Of a stretch of DNA of 35,353 bases, positions 8,266 through 16,644 are shown piece after piece. Location: positions 1 through 35,353 of IMG/VR virus record IMGVR_UViG_3300022707_000582; one strand, given 5' to 3'. How positions within the stretch are numbered: position 1 is the first letter of the stretch; every line of letters starts with the position of its first letter. The notes under the pieces are model-generated. The model did not search any database, was not told the origin of the DNA, and was given only the letters and a program-made list of their open reading frames with translations. Source of the stretch: a virus. The position numbers and the translations under genes are program-made.

Positions 8266-8525
8266 TTCTCCAATATCCTATCAACCCTACTAAGAATATC
8301 TTGTTGATTATCCTCAGTAGGTCCTTCACGAATTAAACTAAGGAGTTCTTTCATCTCCATATTCTGCTTTACAATACCATCCTCCAAAGCAGAATACATC
8401 ATCTTACGTATAGCATCCCCAATTGCAGTGATGTTATTCTTCCTTTGGTAGAAAAGGATATCTGCTGAAAGCTTCTTAGTCAGTCCTATGGAAATCCACT
8501 TAACTAACTTAACTGGCGCTGGCAT
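8262..8525 (-). CDS. Hypothetical protein, possible ribbon-helix-helix
   Basis: This 87-residue protein reads SIGLTKKLSADILFYQRKNNITAIGDAIRKMMYSAL in its first half: a short strand followed by two helices with the AIxxAIRKMM pattern seen in CopG/Arc-type DNA-binding proteins. The second half is helical and acidic and may oligomerise. If correct, it could regulate transcription, perhaps at the nearby palindromic site, but this is only an inference from layout. Confidence 0.5.
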   Translation of the reverse strand: MPAPVKLVKWISIGLTKKLSADILFYQRKNNITAIGDAIRKMMYSALEDGIVKQNMEMKELLSLIREGPTEDNQQDILSRVDRILEK

Positions 8526-8908
8526 TACAGAGAGGCCGGAGGATTTTCCTTGGGACTTCCCACCTTATGGTACTCTGTCACCATAACCTCTTTAGGTTCT
8601 ACCAGATAAGCCTTTGCCCATTCGTGCCCACTGTAACTAGCATACCAACCTTCTCGTTTTACATAAGCCTTTTCAAGTGTATTTTTATCTACAACTTTTA
8701 ACACCTCCCAGTACTCATCTCCCTGCCCTTCTCCTCCGTAGCTGGTTACCGGATGAACGAAGTAATTTTCACCCAATAAAATTTTATCCTCGTTGTACGT
8801 ACAGAAAATTTCATCTATACTTGTTGATAATATGTCATCATAGTTATCTTCTGGGCAAATAAAGTTCGCTACTTCTAGTATCGCAGCTTCTGCAGTTTTG
8901 TAATCCAT
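8525..8908 (-). CDS. Hypothetical protein, 127 residues
   Basis: The protein starts MDYKTAEAAILEVANFIC at 8908 with AAGAGGAT upstream. It is acidic, with a central YGGEGQGDEYWEVLKVVDK and a GWYASYSGHEW segment rich in aromatics. No known domain was recognised. It overlaps the nucleotidyltransferase-like gene by 34 bases and touches the next gene, which indicates translational coupling. Confidence 0.6.
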   Translation of the reverse strand: MDYKTAEAAILEVANFICPEDNYDDILSTSIDEIFCTYNEDKILLGENYFVHPVTSYGGEGQGDEYWEVLKVVDKNTLEKAYVKREGWYASYSGHEWAKAYLVEPKEVMVTEYHKVGSPKENPPASL

Positions 8909-9630
8909 AATTTATCCTCTTCTTTGCTGTTTAAAATCTCTTTGGCATTCTCCAACATAAATAATGGAAACCACCCCTTCGTCATTGTTGTAATTAATTG
9001 CTTAAAAGAATTATATTTAGCTCTGTTTGGTGAATATCCTTTTGGCAATATAAACCGTTCCGTTGCAATAACATATATTTCTTCTAAACATGTTTTCACT
9101 TTATCCTCGTGAGAGAGGAAATCCCATAATAACTTACTACACATAGGGCTATTTATATCTTCCCGTATAAGCTCATGCATAGGCCTCTTATTGAAAGCTA
9201 ATAGCTCATGTAATGTGTCATGGGGAACCTTCCTTGTCGCTTTCTCAGTGAAGAAATCTTCATTTGACCCATTCAGGCTGAAATCTTTCTTACCGTGTGT
9301 TTCATTCCATTGTTCTATTAAAAGATCATAGAATTCACGATTAAGAACACAGCCTTTCTCCTTCATGAAGATGATATGCGCTAGTGTTTTATCCCACTTC
9401 ACATTCCAATGGGCGTGACTAACCTTTAAAGTATACAGGAGATTTGCATCAACGTAAACACTGTCAATATTATTATTATTATCTTCTATATAACTAAAAG
9501 CATCAAACCAAAATATTTCTATATCTCTAGAAGTATCGCCTGTTCTGCTGAAAATATCGAGGTCTTTAGGCTCACCTTTCCAATCAGGGAACCAATGTTT
9601 CATGGCGACACTTCCTGCTATGAAAGACAT
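8875..9630 (-). CDS. Nucleotidyltransferase-fold protein
   Basis: This 251-residue protein has the sequence SFIAGSVAMKHWFPDW then EPKDLDIFS. A GS motif followed about 15 residues later by DLD is the metal-binding signature of the polymerase-beta nucleotidyltransferase superfamily. The substrate is not evident; related phage proteins have been left as hypothetical. The start at 9630 has a poor ribosome-binding site, and an ATG at 9603 is better spaced from AGGA, but the shorter form would lose the GS motif, so I keep the long form. It overlaps the upstream gene by 13 bases. Confidence 0.6.
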   Translation of the reverse strand: MSFIAGSVAMKHWFPDWKGEPKDLDIFSRTGDTSRDIEIFWFDAFSYIEDNNNNIDSVYVDANLLYTLKVSHAHWNVKWDKTLAHIIFMKEKGCVLNREFYDLLIEQWNETHGKKDFSLNGSNEDFFTEKATRKVPHDTLHELLAFNKRPMHELIREDINSPMCSKLLWDFLSHEDKVKTCLEEIYVIATERFILPKGYSPNRAKYNSFKQLITTMTKGWFPLFMLENAKEILNSKEEDKLWITKLQKLRY

Positions 9631-9944
9631 TGTTGGCGCTTACCGGCTATAATAAATTTAACATTTTCAGGTAAAACATTTTCCACAGAGGTAAACCTTA
9701 TCTTTGTCATATCATAGTTATCAACAAACTGGATACCGTGGCAAACATAGCTATTATATGTACCTATTCTCCATCCTGTTGTATTATATGAATCTACCAC
9801 CAAAGGATGTGTAATTAGTTCATAAAATTCCTCCCTAGTCATATGTACTTGTATCTGACCTTTCACTTGTGAGGCTAGTTCAAAACAGGTAGTACTAGGG
9901 TCAATAGTTAGTACCTCTAAATTTAATTCAAAAGTTTCTATCAT
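9618..9944 (-). CDS. Hypothetical protein, 108 residues
   Basis: The start ATG at 9944 follows GAGGAGAAATAAT, better placed than an upstream ATG at 9959 inside the exonuclease gene. The sequence (MIETFELNLEVLTID...) is mixed alpha/beta with a TTGWRIGTYNSYVCHGIQF core. No family is recognised. Confidence 0.6.
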   Translation of the reverse strand: MIETFELNLEVLTIDPSTTCFELASQVKGQIQVHMTREEFYELITHPLVVDSYNTTGWRIGTYNSYVCHGIQFVDNYDMTKIRFTSVENVLPENVKFIIAGKRQQCLS

Positions 9945-9945
9945 A

Positions 9946-11457
9946 TTATTTCTCCTCAATCAACTTCAACTGTTTCAACATCTCAATACCTTGCTCAAGC
10001 CTAGTACGTTTATCAGCAGCTTTCCCACTCTTATCAGATAACAATGTAATGATTTCATCTACGTCTGATTGTAAGTTAGATGGTGTAGGTTCCGACTCAG
10101 AGGTTTCCTCTGGGCGGTTGTTGTCAACGAGGCGGGAATAATCCACCTTAAAATAATCACATAACTTTTTAAATGTTAAAGGATCCTTAGGAGATTTAGT
10201 CATATAAGCTACAGAAAAACAAATTTCCATCCACTGGAAAGTGTCTATATCCATTTCCTTACTAGTATGTGACTTATACTTAATTCCTTTTTCAAACCAC
10301 ATAAACATATTATCTACGGCCTTTTGTAGAATTTCCTTACCTGTTTCTAATCTAGAATATTCCTTATATGCCTCCTTTTGTCCATATTTAATATGCTCTC
10401 TTAATTTCTTATCAAACTTCAGGTAGCCGTGATAATTATCTGATTGGTCACCTATACAAAATGCTTGCATTACCAGCCATTTTAATCCTGTCCCTTTAAC
10501 CTCTGTTGTTTTTGACTTTTGTACTAACTGTAACGTACCACAAGAAACAGAACTATCTTCTATAAGAGTGGCTTGTGGTTGCTTGAAACGACCTTCTGCA
10601 CGACCATAGTTTACCCATAATTTAGGGTTACCTGCTAGATCTTTATCTTCGCCAATGATCACGTGAGAATGAATTTCTGTCTTCTTATAAATCGCATGAG
10701 ACTTTGCCCCGTACCACTCAACAACATCGTCAGTCTCAAACAGGGGAGGTGCAACTTCTGAGGGATAATTATCAATAACCCATTGACGAGCTTCTTTTAA
10801 TAAGATAGGGCGTAGCGGACTCCGTTGTCCTTTATAAGCCTGTGGAAGCATAAGGCGGTCTCGAAAAACCTCCCCTGACCCGATACACATTAGGAAATTT
10901 TTAACCCCCCACTGAGCTTTCACTTCACGTACACGAGCTTCCATAATTTCAACAACATCTGTAATATCCTGATCAACCTTTTTCTTATCCTTGATGTTGT
11001 CGGTTTCTTTCTTAAACCTCTTTCCTGTGTTCTTATTTATGTACTTACTTTTAATCCTCTTCTTCTTTTCGATAGTAAAAGACTCTTTAGTCCACAGAGG
11101 GAGATCAGATATTTCTCTCTCAATGTTTTGCACACCAACCCACGAGTTTACTCCTACCTTTTTACCAACACCCCAGAACTCAGTTACATTTTTTGATTCG
11201 TGAGTTGTATCATCCTCTACGTTGGTGGCAACGAGATAGTCTTCTTCTACCATACTGGCAGCGCGGAACGGAACTCCATCGAAATCCCAGACAAACACAG
11301 TGTCGTCATTGGTTATTTTAGAGATATCTTTTACTTGAAGGTCCTTGAATAATTTATTATCTCTGTTATCTCGTGTCCACTCTTTAAAAGTGGTACCCTC
11401 TCCAAAATCATCTTTATCCCTACAATCACTCTCGTTCTCTATATTAAAACTACCCAC
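9946..11457 (-). CDS. 5'-3' exonuclease, FEN/PIN-like fold
   Basis: This long (503-residue) protein carries metal-binding patterns of the 5' nuclease family: VFVWDFDGVPFRAA (first Asp cluster), LMLPQAYKGQRSPLRP (helical arch, with the KGQR typical of phage 5' nucleases), ETDDVVE, VIIGEDKDLAGNP and FCIGDQSDNYHG. Such enzymes remove RNA primers and 5' flaps during replication. I start it at the GTG at 11457, which has AAGGAGA five bases upstream and begins just after the preceding stop; the ATG at 11499 lies inside that gene. It has an unusually long lysine-rich insert between the first motif and the arch (about residues 120-175). Confidence 0.8.
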   Translation of the reverse strand: MGSFNIENESDCRDKDDFGEGTTFKEWTRDNRDNKLFKDLQVKDISKITNDDTVFVWDFDGVPFRAASMVEEDYLVATNVEDDTTHESKNVTEFWGVGKKVGVNSWVGVQNIEREISDLPLWTKESFTIEKKKRIKSKYINKNTGKRFKKETDNIKDKKKVDQDITDVVEIMEARVREVKAQWGVKNFLMCIGSGEVFRDRLMLPQAYKGQRSPLRPILLKEARQWVIDNYPSEVAPPLFETDDVVEWYGAKSHAIYKKTEIHSHVIIGEDKDLAGNPKLWVNYGRAEGRFKQPQATLIEDSSVSCGTLQLVQKSKTTEVKGTGLKWLVMQAFCIGDQSDNYHGYLKFDKKLREHIKYGQKEAYKEYSRLETGKEILQKAVDNMFMWFEKGIKYKSHTSKEMDIDTFQWMEICFSVAYMTKSPKDPLTFKKLCDYFKVDYSRLVDNNRPEETSESEPTPSNLQSDVDEIITLLSDKSGKAADKRTRLEQGIEMLKQLKLIEEK

Positions 11458-11458
11458 A

Positions 11459-12208
11459 TCAGTCTCCTTTTTCAACAATATAGTTTTGTAAAATATCATA
11501 AATTCCTTCAGGTAATAGGTGTTTAAACTTATCCGGTTGGGTCTTTATAACCTTCTCTTTAAATTCCTTATATACTCCAAACGCTTCATCTTCTGTGTCA
11601 TAAGGCCCCATGTATGTACGGGGTCCGCCAGATCCGCCCTGACACTGAGCGTGAAATTTCTTATCTCTCTTTTTCCAGTGCACACCCAAAGCATGCGGTC
11701 CTCTATGATTAGCTCTGGATATGAATAGACTATTTATAACTTGGGGGACAAAGCAACAGGTGTCAGGGGAATAAACCTTATTACCTTTGATCTTAATGTC
11801 CTTGTCCAACTCAAAGACAATCTTAGGGTCTTTTGGGTAATTCTTATAATACCCCTTTGCAAAATTTTGAAAATTATGCCATTCTTCGCAGACTTCACAA
11901 TCTACGTATGCCACCACCCTACCTGAGTAGCACCTTAATATCATACTAGCCCAAGTAATCTTGGCGAGGTTTTTATGAGAAGTTGAGTAATCCCCTGCTC
12001 CCAGAAACCCCACACCACTTATGCTTGGGTGTAAATAATCTTTTAATTCCCCTCTCCTAAGAGCACCGCCATTGGAAACAACTTCATAACCTGTATCATT
12101 AAATCTCACAGTTACTTCTCGTGCACTCTTATAATGTATAACTGTGACTAACCCATACCTTTTTGTTATGAAGGTATCGCCTATAAAGATAGATTGTCGA
12201 CTGCCCAT
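11459..12208 (-). CDS. AP2/HNH-type homing endonuclease-like protein
   Basis: This 249-residue protein ends in an AP2-like DNA-binding domain (LGVHWKKRDKKFHAQCQ then TYMGPYDTEDEAFGVYKEF). The central part (CEVCEEWHNFQNFAKGYY, FELDKDIKIKGNKVYSPDTC, FVPQVINSLF) matches the degenerate HNH-like core found in phage AP2 endonucleases. It probably acts as a free-standing selfish nuclease. It sits between the RdgC-side genes and the exonuclease gene and fits the operon with a tight junction (2-base gap to the next start), suggesting long-standing integration. Confidence 0.72.
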   Translation of the reverse strand: MGSRQSIFIGDTFITKRYGLVTVIHYKSAREVTVRFNDTGYEVVSNGGALRRGELKDYLHPSISGVGFLGAGDYSTSHKNLAKITWASMILRCYSGRVVAYVDCEVCEEWHNFQNFAKGYYKNYPKDPKIVFELDKDIKIKGNKVYSPDTCCFVPQVINSLFISRANHRGPHALGVHWKKRDKKFHAQCQGGSGGPRTYMGPYDTEDEAFGVYKEFKEKVIKTQPDKFKHLLPEGIYDILQNYIVEKGD

Positions 12209-12210
12209 AA

Positions 12211-12396
12211 CTACGTTCCTTCAAGTATTTGTAGGATCTTTATTTTCAACTCAAACTCATAATCCTCTAAGTCACTTAATGTCGTCCACTTAAAAATTTC
12301 TGCTGTACTATCTATCTTAAGACAAGCTTGTGTTATATTGAGTTGCTTAACCAACTCACCCAACCCATTATCAGCAGCATCAATAATCTGTTGCAT
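12211..12396 (-). CDS. Small hypothetical protein, 61 residues
   Basis: The start ATG at 12396 follows AAGGAGG and overlaps the stop of the upstream 54-residue gene (TAATG). The acidic sequence (MQQIIDAADNGLGELVKQL...) is probably all helical. No function is assigned. Confidence 0.55.
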   Translation of the reverse strand: MQQIIDAADNGLGELVKQLNITQACLKIDSTAEIFKWTTLSDLEDYEFELKIKILQILEGT

Positions 12397-12560
12397 TATT
12401 CCTCCTTAATAGATTTTTCAACTTGTTCAGCAAATCTCATTAAATGAAACTCGATGCAGTCTAGGATTTCTCGATCTTCCAAGTCTTCTTTATAGATATC
12501 GTAGTCTACTTCATTAAGAATAGTTTCTGCCATTTCCTCAACATCTTTTAATTTTAACAT
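12396..12560 (-). CDS. Small hypothetical acidic protein, 54 residues
   Basis: This is a short open frame starting MLKLKDVEEMAETILNEVDY and ending EKSIKEE. Its start codon overlaps the stop of the RdgC-like gene (TAATG) and is preceded by GAGGAGGATTA, an excellent ribosome-binding site. Its own stop overlaps the start of the next gene. The tight coupling on both sides supports it being real. It is highly acidic and helical. Confidence 0.65.
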   Translation of the reverse strand: MLKLKDVEEMAETILNEVDYDIYKEDLEDREILDCIEFHLMRFAEQVEKSIKEE

Positions 12561-13435
12561 TAATCCTCCTCAACCAGATCAACCTTCGGAACAAACTCCC
12601 CGTCAAACTCTCCAACTAGATTATCAAACATCTTAACCAATTCATCCATCTGGATAATAAAACTTCCTACTCGATCCTCCGGTTCCACCTCATCTGTCAT
12701 TCCTGAATCAAACTTAATACCACTAATAGTGAAATCATCTTTGAGCAGAAAATCAATAATACCTTCATAGTTTAATGCCAACTTAGTCACAACTGAACCA
12801 TCTTTAATCAGATCTTGGGCCTCTGAATGATATACACTGCCAGCACTAATACCTACCTTACGCCCTTCTGCTGTTGTGAGGAATACTTTATCTCCCAATG
12901 TAATTTCATTACTCAGAGAGTTGGCAACAAATGCCGTCATACGCTCGTTAGCATCCACATTAACGCATAAAGGAATGATAGGCAATGTACCTATTGTTTT
13001 ACGGATTAGACTCGTTATATCATCTGCTACGGACGCTGTAGCGCCTACAAATACCCTACCTTCTCGTGTAATTAGGACAGTATGGCGCTTAGGCTCTTGA
13101 GGGTATGTCTCTGGTAATAGTTTTTCTATAGCCTGAGACTCAAACTCCATAAGCTCTTTTTTATTAGCAGGACGACCTTGTTCAACTTCTAGCATCGCAG
13201 CCTTCACCTTAATTGTTGCACTAAGATGATACTTGTTCACGACCTTCTTCTGTGTGGTTACATTCATCACTATATTACCTGTAATCTCACTAACTAAAAC
13301 ACCATCTGGATTATTGGAAAATCCAATACGTGATGTCTCGTGGGGGCCACATGGCTTGAACATAAACTGTTCTAACATATCCTGTGTGATTTCTGGTAAC
13401 TCGTTTGTTGCTGTGTAAACTACTAGTGCTTTCAT
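12560..13435 (-). CDS. RdgC-like recombination-associated protein
   Basis: This 291-residue protein is similar in length to host RdgC (about 300). Its N-terminus reads MKALVVYTATNELP, then LEQFMFKPCGPHE and a glycine, matching the 'LE..F.PC.P.E...GF' signature of RdgC, a ring-shaped DNA-binding protein that limits RecA filament formation. The central ETYPQEPKRHTVLITREGRVFV region also fits RdgC order. In a phage it may bias recombination or protect DNA ends. It lies downstream of the membrane cluster and is coupled to two small acidic genes. Sequence identity with host RdgC cannot be measured here. Confidence 0.7.
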   Translation of the reverse strand: MKALVVYTATNELPEITQDMLEQFMFKPCGPHETSRIGFSNNPDGVLVSEITGNIVMNVTTQKKVVNKYHLSATIKVKAAMLEVEQGRPANKKELMEFESQAIEKLLPETYPQEPKRHTVLITREGRVFVGATASVADDITSLIRKTIGTLPIIPLCVNVDANERMTAFVANSLSNEITLGDKVFLTTAEGRKVGISAGSVYHSEAQDLIKDGSVVTKLALNYEGIIDFLLKDDFTISGIKFDSGMTDEVEPEDRVGSFIIQMDELVKMFDNLVGEFDGEFVPKVDLVEED

Positions 13436-13457
13436 TTATTTCTCCTTGAAATTTTAT

Positions 13458-13664
13458 TTATCGTTTAAACATAGCTGTTGCCAGACAAGCTATTAAGCCT
13501 ACCCCCAAGATCGAAGCTACAAGAGCCAATCCCCCCCCCCAGAAAGGTAAAGTAACATACCACCATGACCAGTCTATAACATCTGTCAATTTTAATGTTA
13601 CAAACACTACCCCCAACAAACCTAAAACCCCAATACCGCTATTACTTGAATTACTTTCACTCAT
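13458..13664 (-). CDS. Small two-helix membrane protein (Fragile-X-F-like)
   Basis: This 68-residue protein has GIGVLGLLGVVFVTLKLTDV followed by IDWSWWYVTLPFWGGGLA and a second hydrophobic stretch. The LKLT-VIDWSWW pattern is shared with the small phage proteins labelled 'transmembrane Fragile-X-F'; no function is established for them. The Gly-Gly-Gly is encoded by a run of ten C/G (13531-13540), which could slip. The start at 13664 follows AGGAGAAATAATT. Confidence 0.7.
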   Translation of the reverse strand: MSESNSSNSGIGVLGLLGVVFVTLKLTDVIDWSWWYVTLPFWGGGLALVASILGVGLIACLATAMFKR

Positions 13665-13675
13665 AATTATTTCTC

Positions 13676-13915
13676 CTATTCTGTGTCGTCTTTAAATGCT
13701 CTGTGGAAATATCGTTCGTACCATGTACCCATGTTGTCAGGATGGGGATCGAATAACTCAGCGATATAATCTATAATAAATAATATGCAGGTCAGTACAT
13801 ACGCTTGAGTATCACCTACTATATCTGCATAGTTTAGTGCGGTAATCCCTAAAAACAATAGTGCCCCTAAATGGTAAAATGAGGCACGTACCCTGTGCTT
13901 TCCAAATAATTTCAT
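13676..13915 (-). CDS. Small membrane protein, 79 residues
   Basis: After a basic start (MKLFGKHRVRASF), two hydrophobic segments follow (about residues 15-32 and 38-54), ending in a soluble tail ELFDPHPDNMGTWYERYFH. It overlaps the stop of the SPFH gene by one base and precedes another small membrane protein, so the three probably act at the inner membrane together. Function unknown. Confidence 0.6.
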   Translation of the reverse strand: MKLFGKHRVRASFYHLGALLFLGITALNYADIVGDTQAYVLTCILFIIDYIAELFDPHPDNMGTWYERYFHRAFKDDTE

Positions 13916-14802
13916 TATTCTCCCCGTGTGTCTACTAAAAGCCCTGTACCTGATCCTGCAACAATTTTAGAACGTTTACCATCCCATCGTTTAGCTTCAA
14001 TGTATCTAATCAGTTCTGGTGATATAGATTGTCGTATCGCTAGGTTACCCTCTGCTGTTTTACCCATATCATAAGCTTTCGCGTCTGATACATTCTGTGC
14101 TGCCTTCTTGTCGAATACAGACGCAGCTTCTTTCGCTTGAGCTACCTTAGTGACTTCTTGTGCTTTAAGGTCTGCAATACGTAATGAGGATTTCTGTTGA
14201 TCTTCCTCTTCCTGTCTCTTCTTGGTAGTCACCATGAATTTCTTAACAATCGGATCAAGACTGATATCCGTAAACTGTACCTGTGTTAATTCGTATCCGC
14301 CACCAACCTGCGGGGATGATAGATAGTCATTTACACAATCAAGTACATAAGAAGACATACCAGACTGTACCTCTTCAGTAAAGAATGCTTGAGAGTTCTC
14401 AACTTGGGTACCCGCGCCAATGGCACAACTTCGTACCTTTTTATCTACGTGTGTAACCAAGAATTGTTCAGCAAGTCCTGTCGATGCACGTACAGAGGCA
14501 GCTTGGCCTTTAACGAAACGACCTGTGTAGCTAATATCCATCTGGGTTTTGAACTTATCCTGCGAGGGGATACCCCGATCATCTAAGGTTACTGTCACAA
14601 GTAAGTTGTTATATTCATTGATACTCCACCAAGGAGCTACCCAGTTAAACCCTTCTAGGTTTTTATCCTTATGCACCTCTCCGAAAGAAGTCACTGCAGC
14701 TTGAGATTCTGCCGTAACAATGGTAAAGCTATTCAGTCCAACAATAGCTAATAACACCCCACCTACGATACCCCCAATAATACCCTTCTCTTTTTTATTC
14801 AT
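13915..14802 (-). CDS. SPFH/Band 7 (prohibitin, HflK/C-like) membrane protein
   Basis: This 295-residue protein begins with a lysine-rich cap and a single membrane segment (GIIGGIVGGVLLAIVGLNSF, residues 8-27), then an SPFH domain: TAESQAAVTSFGEVHKD, GFNWVAPWWSINEY and VTVTLDDRGIPSQDK. From about residue 195 a charged helix typical of stomatins/prohibitins follows (KKRQEEEDQQKSSLRIADLKA). Host HflK/C form large membrane rings that restrain the FtsH protease, which affects phage decisions and membrane turnover; a phage copy could compete with or reshape these assemblies. This role is inference. Confidence 0.85.
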   Translation of the reverse strand: MNKKEKGIIGGIVGGVLLAIVGLNSFTIVTAESQAAVTSFGEVHKDKNLEGFNWVAPWWSINEYNNLLVTVTLDDRGIPSQDKFKTQMDISYTGRFVKGQAASVRASTGLAEQFLVTHVDKKVRSCAIGAGTQVENSQAFFTEEVQSGMSSYVLDCVNDYLSSPQVGGGYELTQVQFTDISLDPIVKKFMVTTKKRQEEEDQQKSSLRIADLKAQEVTKVAQAKEAASVFDKKAAQNVSDAKAYDMGKTAEGNLAIRQSISPELIRYIEAKRWDGKRSKIVAGSGTGLLVDTRGE

Positions 14803-14828
14803 TATTTATTTCTCCTATAATTTATTTA

Positions 14829-15566
14829 TTAATTCCAACATGATTCAAAATCCGGTTCTTTAAAAGTGCAAGGTTTGAGATACTTGACTTTAGTTTCTCC
14901 ATACTCTGTAGTAGACCAAAATACAAGTCGTGTCTCTCCTTCACCAGCTACTACTTCTCTACATATAACACCTTCGTATCTGCCGTTATCTTCGATACAC
15001 TCTATTTGGATCTCAACAAGAACTTCGTCAGGTACCCCACCTACATCAATATGTTCTTGTGTTGAGAGTCCCTCTCTTAGTTCGTCCATTGTTGGGAACT
15101 TCGACAAATTACTCTCAAGTACCTCGTCTACTGCTTTATTAATATCTATATTAGCATTACCTAGCATATCTTGTACTGGGTACACGCAATTGATATAATC
15201 ACCATCTTCAAAAGAAGGTAAGAAAAACTCTTTATAGTCTCTTGTTATCCCCTCATCCAGAATAAGAGTTATTTTTCCTAATTCTCCTTCTTGCAGGTAG
15301 TGCAGGTAATACCCAACCACAAGATAGTCCACCATGAAATCTAAAAATTCTACTTTATCTTTATTTTCTACCGCAGCAATTCCTTCTTTACCTTCTTCTA
15401 AGCATAAGGATTTATATGTTGAGATAAGTTTTTCTTTCTCATCTCCTTCTAAATCTCCAAGACCTATAAGTTTATTAGTATTAACTACTCCGTTGAATAG
15501 TCTGATTAATGCTTTCTTAACTATATCTTCATTAGGTTTTTCTAAACTTTGTAAAAATTCGTTCAT
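14829..15566 (-). CDS. MazG-like NTP pyrophosphohydrolase domain protein
   Basis: In this 245-residue protein, LCLEEGKEGIAAVE followed by VEFLDFMVDYLVV gives the ExxE and ExxD metal-binding pairs of all-alpha NTP pyrophosphohydrolases. VLESNLSKFPTMDEL downstream resembles the SNxSKF segment of phage MazG-type enzymes. They hydrolyse NTPs to NMP and pyrophosphate, cleaning the nucleotide pool or lowering alarmones. The C-terminal 70 residues (EVLVEIQIECIEDNGRYEG...) look like an extra beta-rich domain that I do not recognise. A second, smaller protein of this fold lies at 17913. Confidence 0.65.
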   Translation of the reverse strand: MNEFLQSLEKPNEDIVKKALIRLFNGVVNTNKLIGLGDLEGDEKEKLISTYKSLCLEEGKEGIAAVENKDKVEFLDFMVDYLVVGYYLHYLQEGELGKITLILDEGITRDYKEFFLPSFEDGDYINCVYPVQDMLGNANIDINKAVDEVLESNLSKFPTMDELREGLSTQEHIDVGGVPDEVLVEIQIECIEDNGRYEGVICREVVAGEGETRLVFWSTTEYGETKVKYLKPCTFKEPDFESCWN

Positions 15567-15581
15567 CCTCTTATTCCCTCC

Positions 15582-15794
15582 TTATTTTGTTGAAATTTCT
15601 TGCCATCTATTTTCTGCTTCTTCTTGGGTACTTCCGTAAACAGTTAAGGTGTGTTCTATAAATGGAGTTTTACTTTGATCATCCTCAGAATCACATTCAA
15701 CAACATAACCTTCAAAAGAACAACCTTTGGCTTGAATTGATGAACTGAATATATAAGGCTGTTTATTACATATAGGGCATGGGTTCAATTGCAT
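15582..15794 (-). CDS. Lar-like zinc-ribbon protein (restriction alleviation family)
   Basis: This 70-residue protein starts MQLNPCPICNKQPYIF, a CPxC knuckle, has another Cys in VVECDSEDD, and ends with GSTQEEAENRWQEI, the 'xxxAxxxWN' helix typical of the Lar family. Lar from the Rac prophage relieves type I restriction by modulating the methylase. Anti-restriction is possible here; many family members have never been tested. The start follows AGGAGAAATT. Confidence 0.55.
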   Translation of the reverse strand: MQLNPCPICNKQPYIFSSSIQAKGCSFEGYVVECDSEDDQSKTPFIEHTLTVYGSTQEEAENRWQEISTK

Positions 15795-15802
15795 AATTTC
15801 TC

Positions 15803-16417
15803 CTATTGCTTCAAAAACTTGCTAACCTGATTACTAACCTTATCATAAAAATCTTCCAATGTCCTATTATTTTTAATACTAATAAATTTAGTATTTGGAA
15901 AATCCTCTGGCTCTAACCAATTTCTACTATCACCTTCAAAACTACAACCATCTCGGTGAATCTGAATAACAATTAAATTCTCCGATCCAACTTCCTCTAT
16001 GACAGGATATAACTCTTCTTTAAATCCTGAATCAGGTACTAGGATAACACCCTCTCGTTCTGAGACCTTATTAGCAAGAGCATCCCCAAATACAGACTTA
16101 CCAAACATAGGTTTGGCTACATTCTCCGATACATGAATTTGTGCTGTACGCTGGCTATGTGGTCGGTAACCTACCGTCAATTGAGGTAACAATTTATCTT
16201 TATGCCACCCATCGAGCCAAGCCTCATCATAATCAACCAAGAATTCTTCCAAGGTCATATTAAAGAACTTAGCCGTCATACTAGTTAACTGCTCCTTAAA
16301 TCCCAATACATGTGCGGATAAATATCCCTCCCCAGAGTTAATTTCCTTATAGAGGTATGATGAAGCAGAGTCCTTTGCGCACCTAGGCGGGCCATTAAAC
16401 ACAATAACTTTCTTCAT
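15803..16417 (-). CDS. Deoxynucleoside monophosphate kinase
   Basis: The N-terminus KKVIVFNGPPRCAKDSASSYLY is a P-loop of the phage dNMP kinase type (the GPP..KD pattern also found in T4 gp1 and T5 homologues). Such enzymes phosphorylate several dNMPs, linking breakdown of host DNA to phage dNTP supply. The P-loop has Arg-Cys-Ala where Gly-Ser-Gly is usual (GPPRCAKDS). Length (204 residues) is typical. It overlaps the upstream gene by four bases and belongs to the same nucleotide-metabolism operon as the MazG-like gene. Confidence 0.8.
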   Translation of the reverse strand: MKKVIVFNGPPRCAKDSASSYLYKEINSGEGYLSAHVLGFKEQLTSMTAKFFNMTLEEFLVDYDEAWLDGWHKDKLLPQLTVGYRPHSQRTAQIHVSENVAKPMFGKSVFGDALANKVSEREGVILVPDSGFKEELYPVIEEVGSENLIVIQIHRDGCSFEGDSRNWLEPEDFPNTKFISIKNNRTLEDFYDKVSNQVSKFLKQ

Positions 16418-16644
16418 ATTTTATCTCCTTCATCATTACATATATACCAACTACCTTTTTCCATCTGTTCCTCAAAATAATCAACATGGAAGGTAGCATC
16501 CCCATTAACGAAATACACTTTAACATAATTGCCCAGCTTATCCAAGTAACATCTACAGATTTCTCCTTGAGAGTATATAAGAAATATTTCTGGAAGAGTA
16601 GGATGAACTTCCAATTCACCTTCAAACCAAGGTTGATACTCCAT
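16414..16644 (-). CDS. Hypothetical protein, 76 residues
   Basis: The ATG at 16644 overlaps the upstream stop (TAATG) and follows GGAGAAACG, so I use it rather than the frame's longer extension to 16746. The sequence begins MEYQPWFEGELEVHPTLPEI and is beta-rich with many aromatics, ending in EEQMEKGSWYICNDEGDKI. No function can be assigned. Confidence 0.6.
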   Translation of the reverse strand: MEYQPWFEGELEVHPTLPEIFLIYSQGEICRCYLDKLGNYVKVYFVNGDATFHVDYFEEQMEKGSWYICNDEGDKI

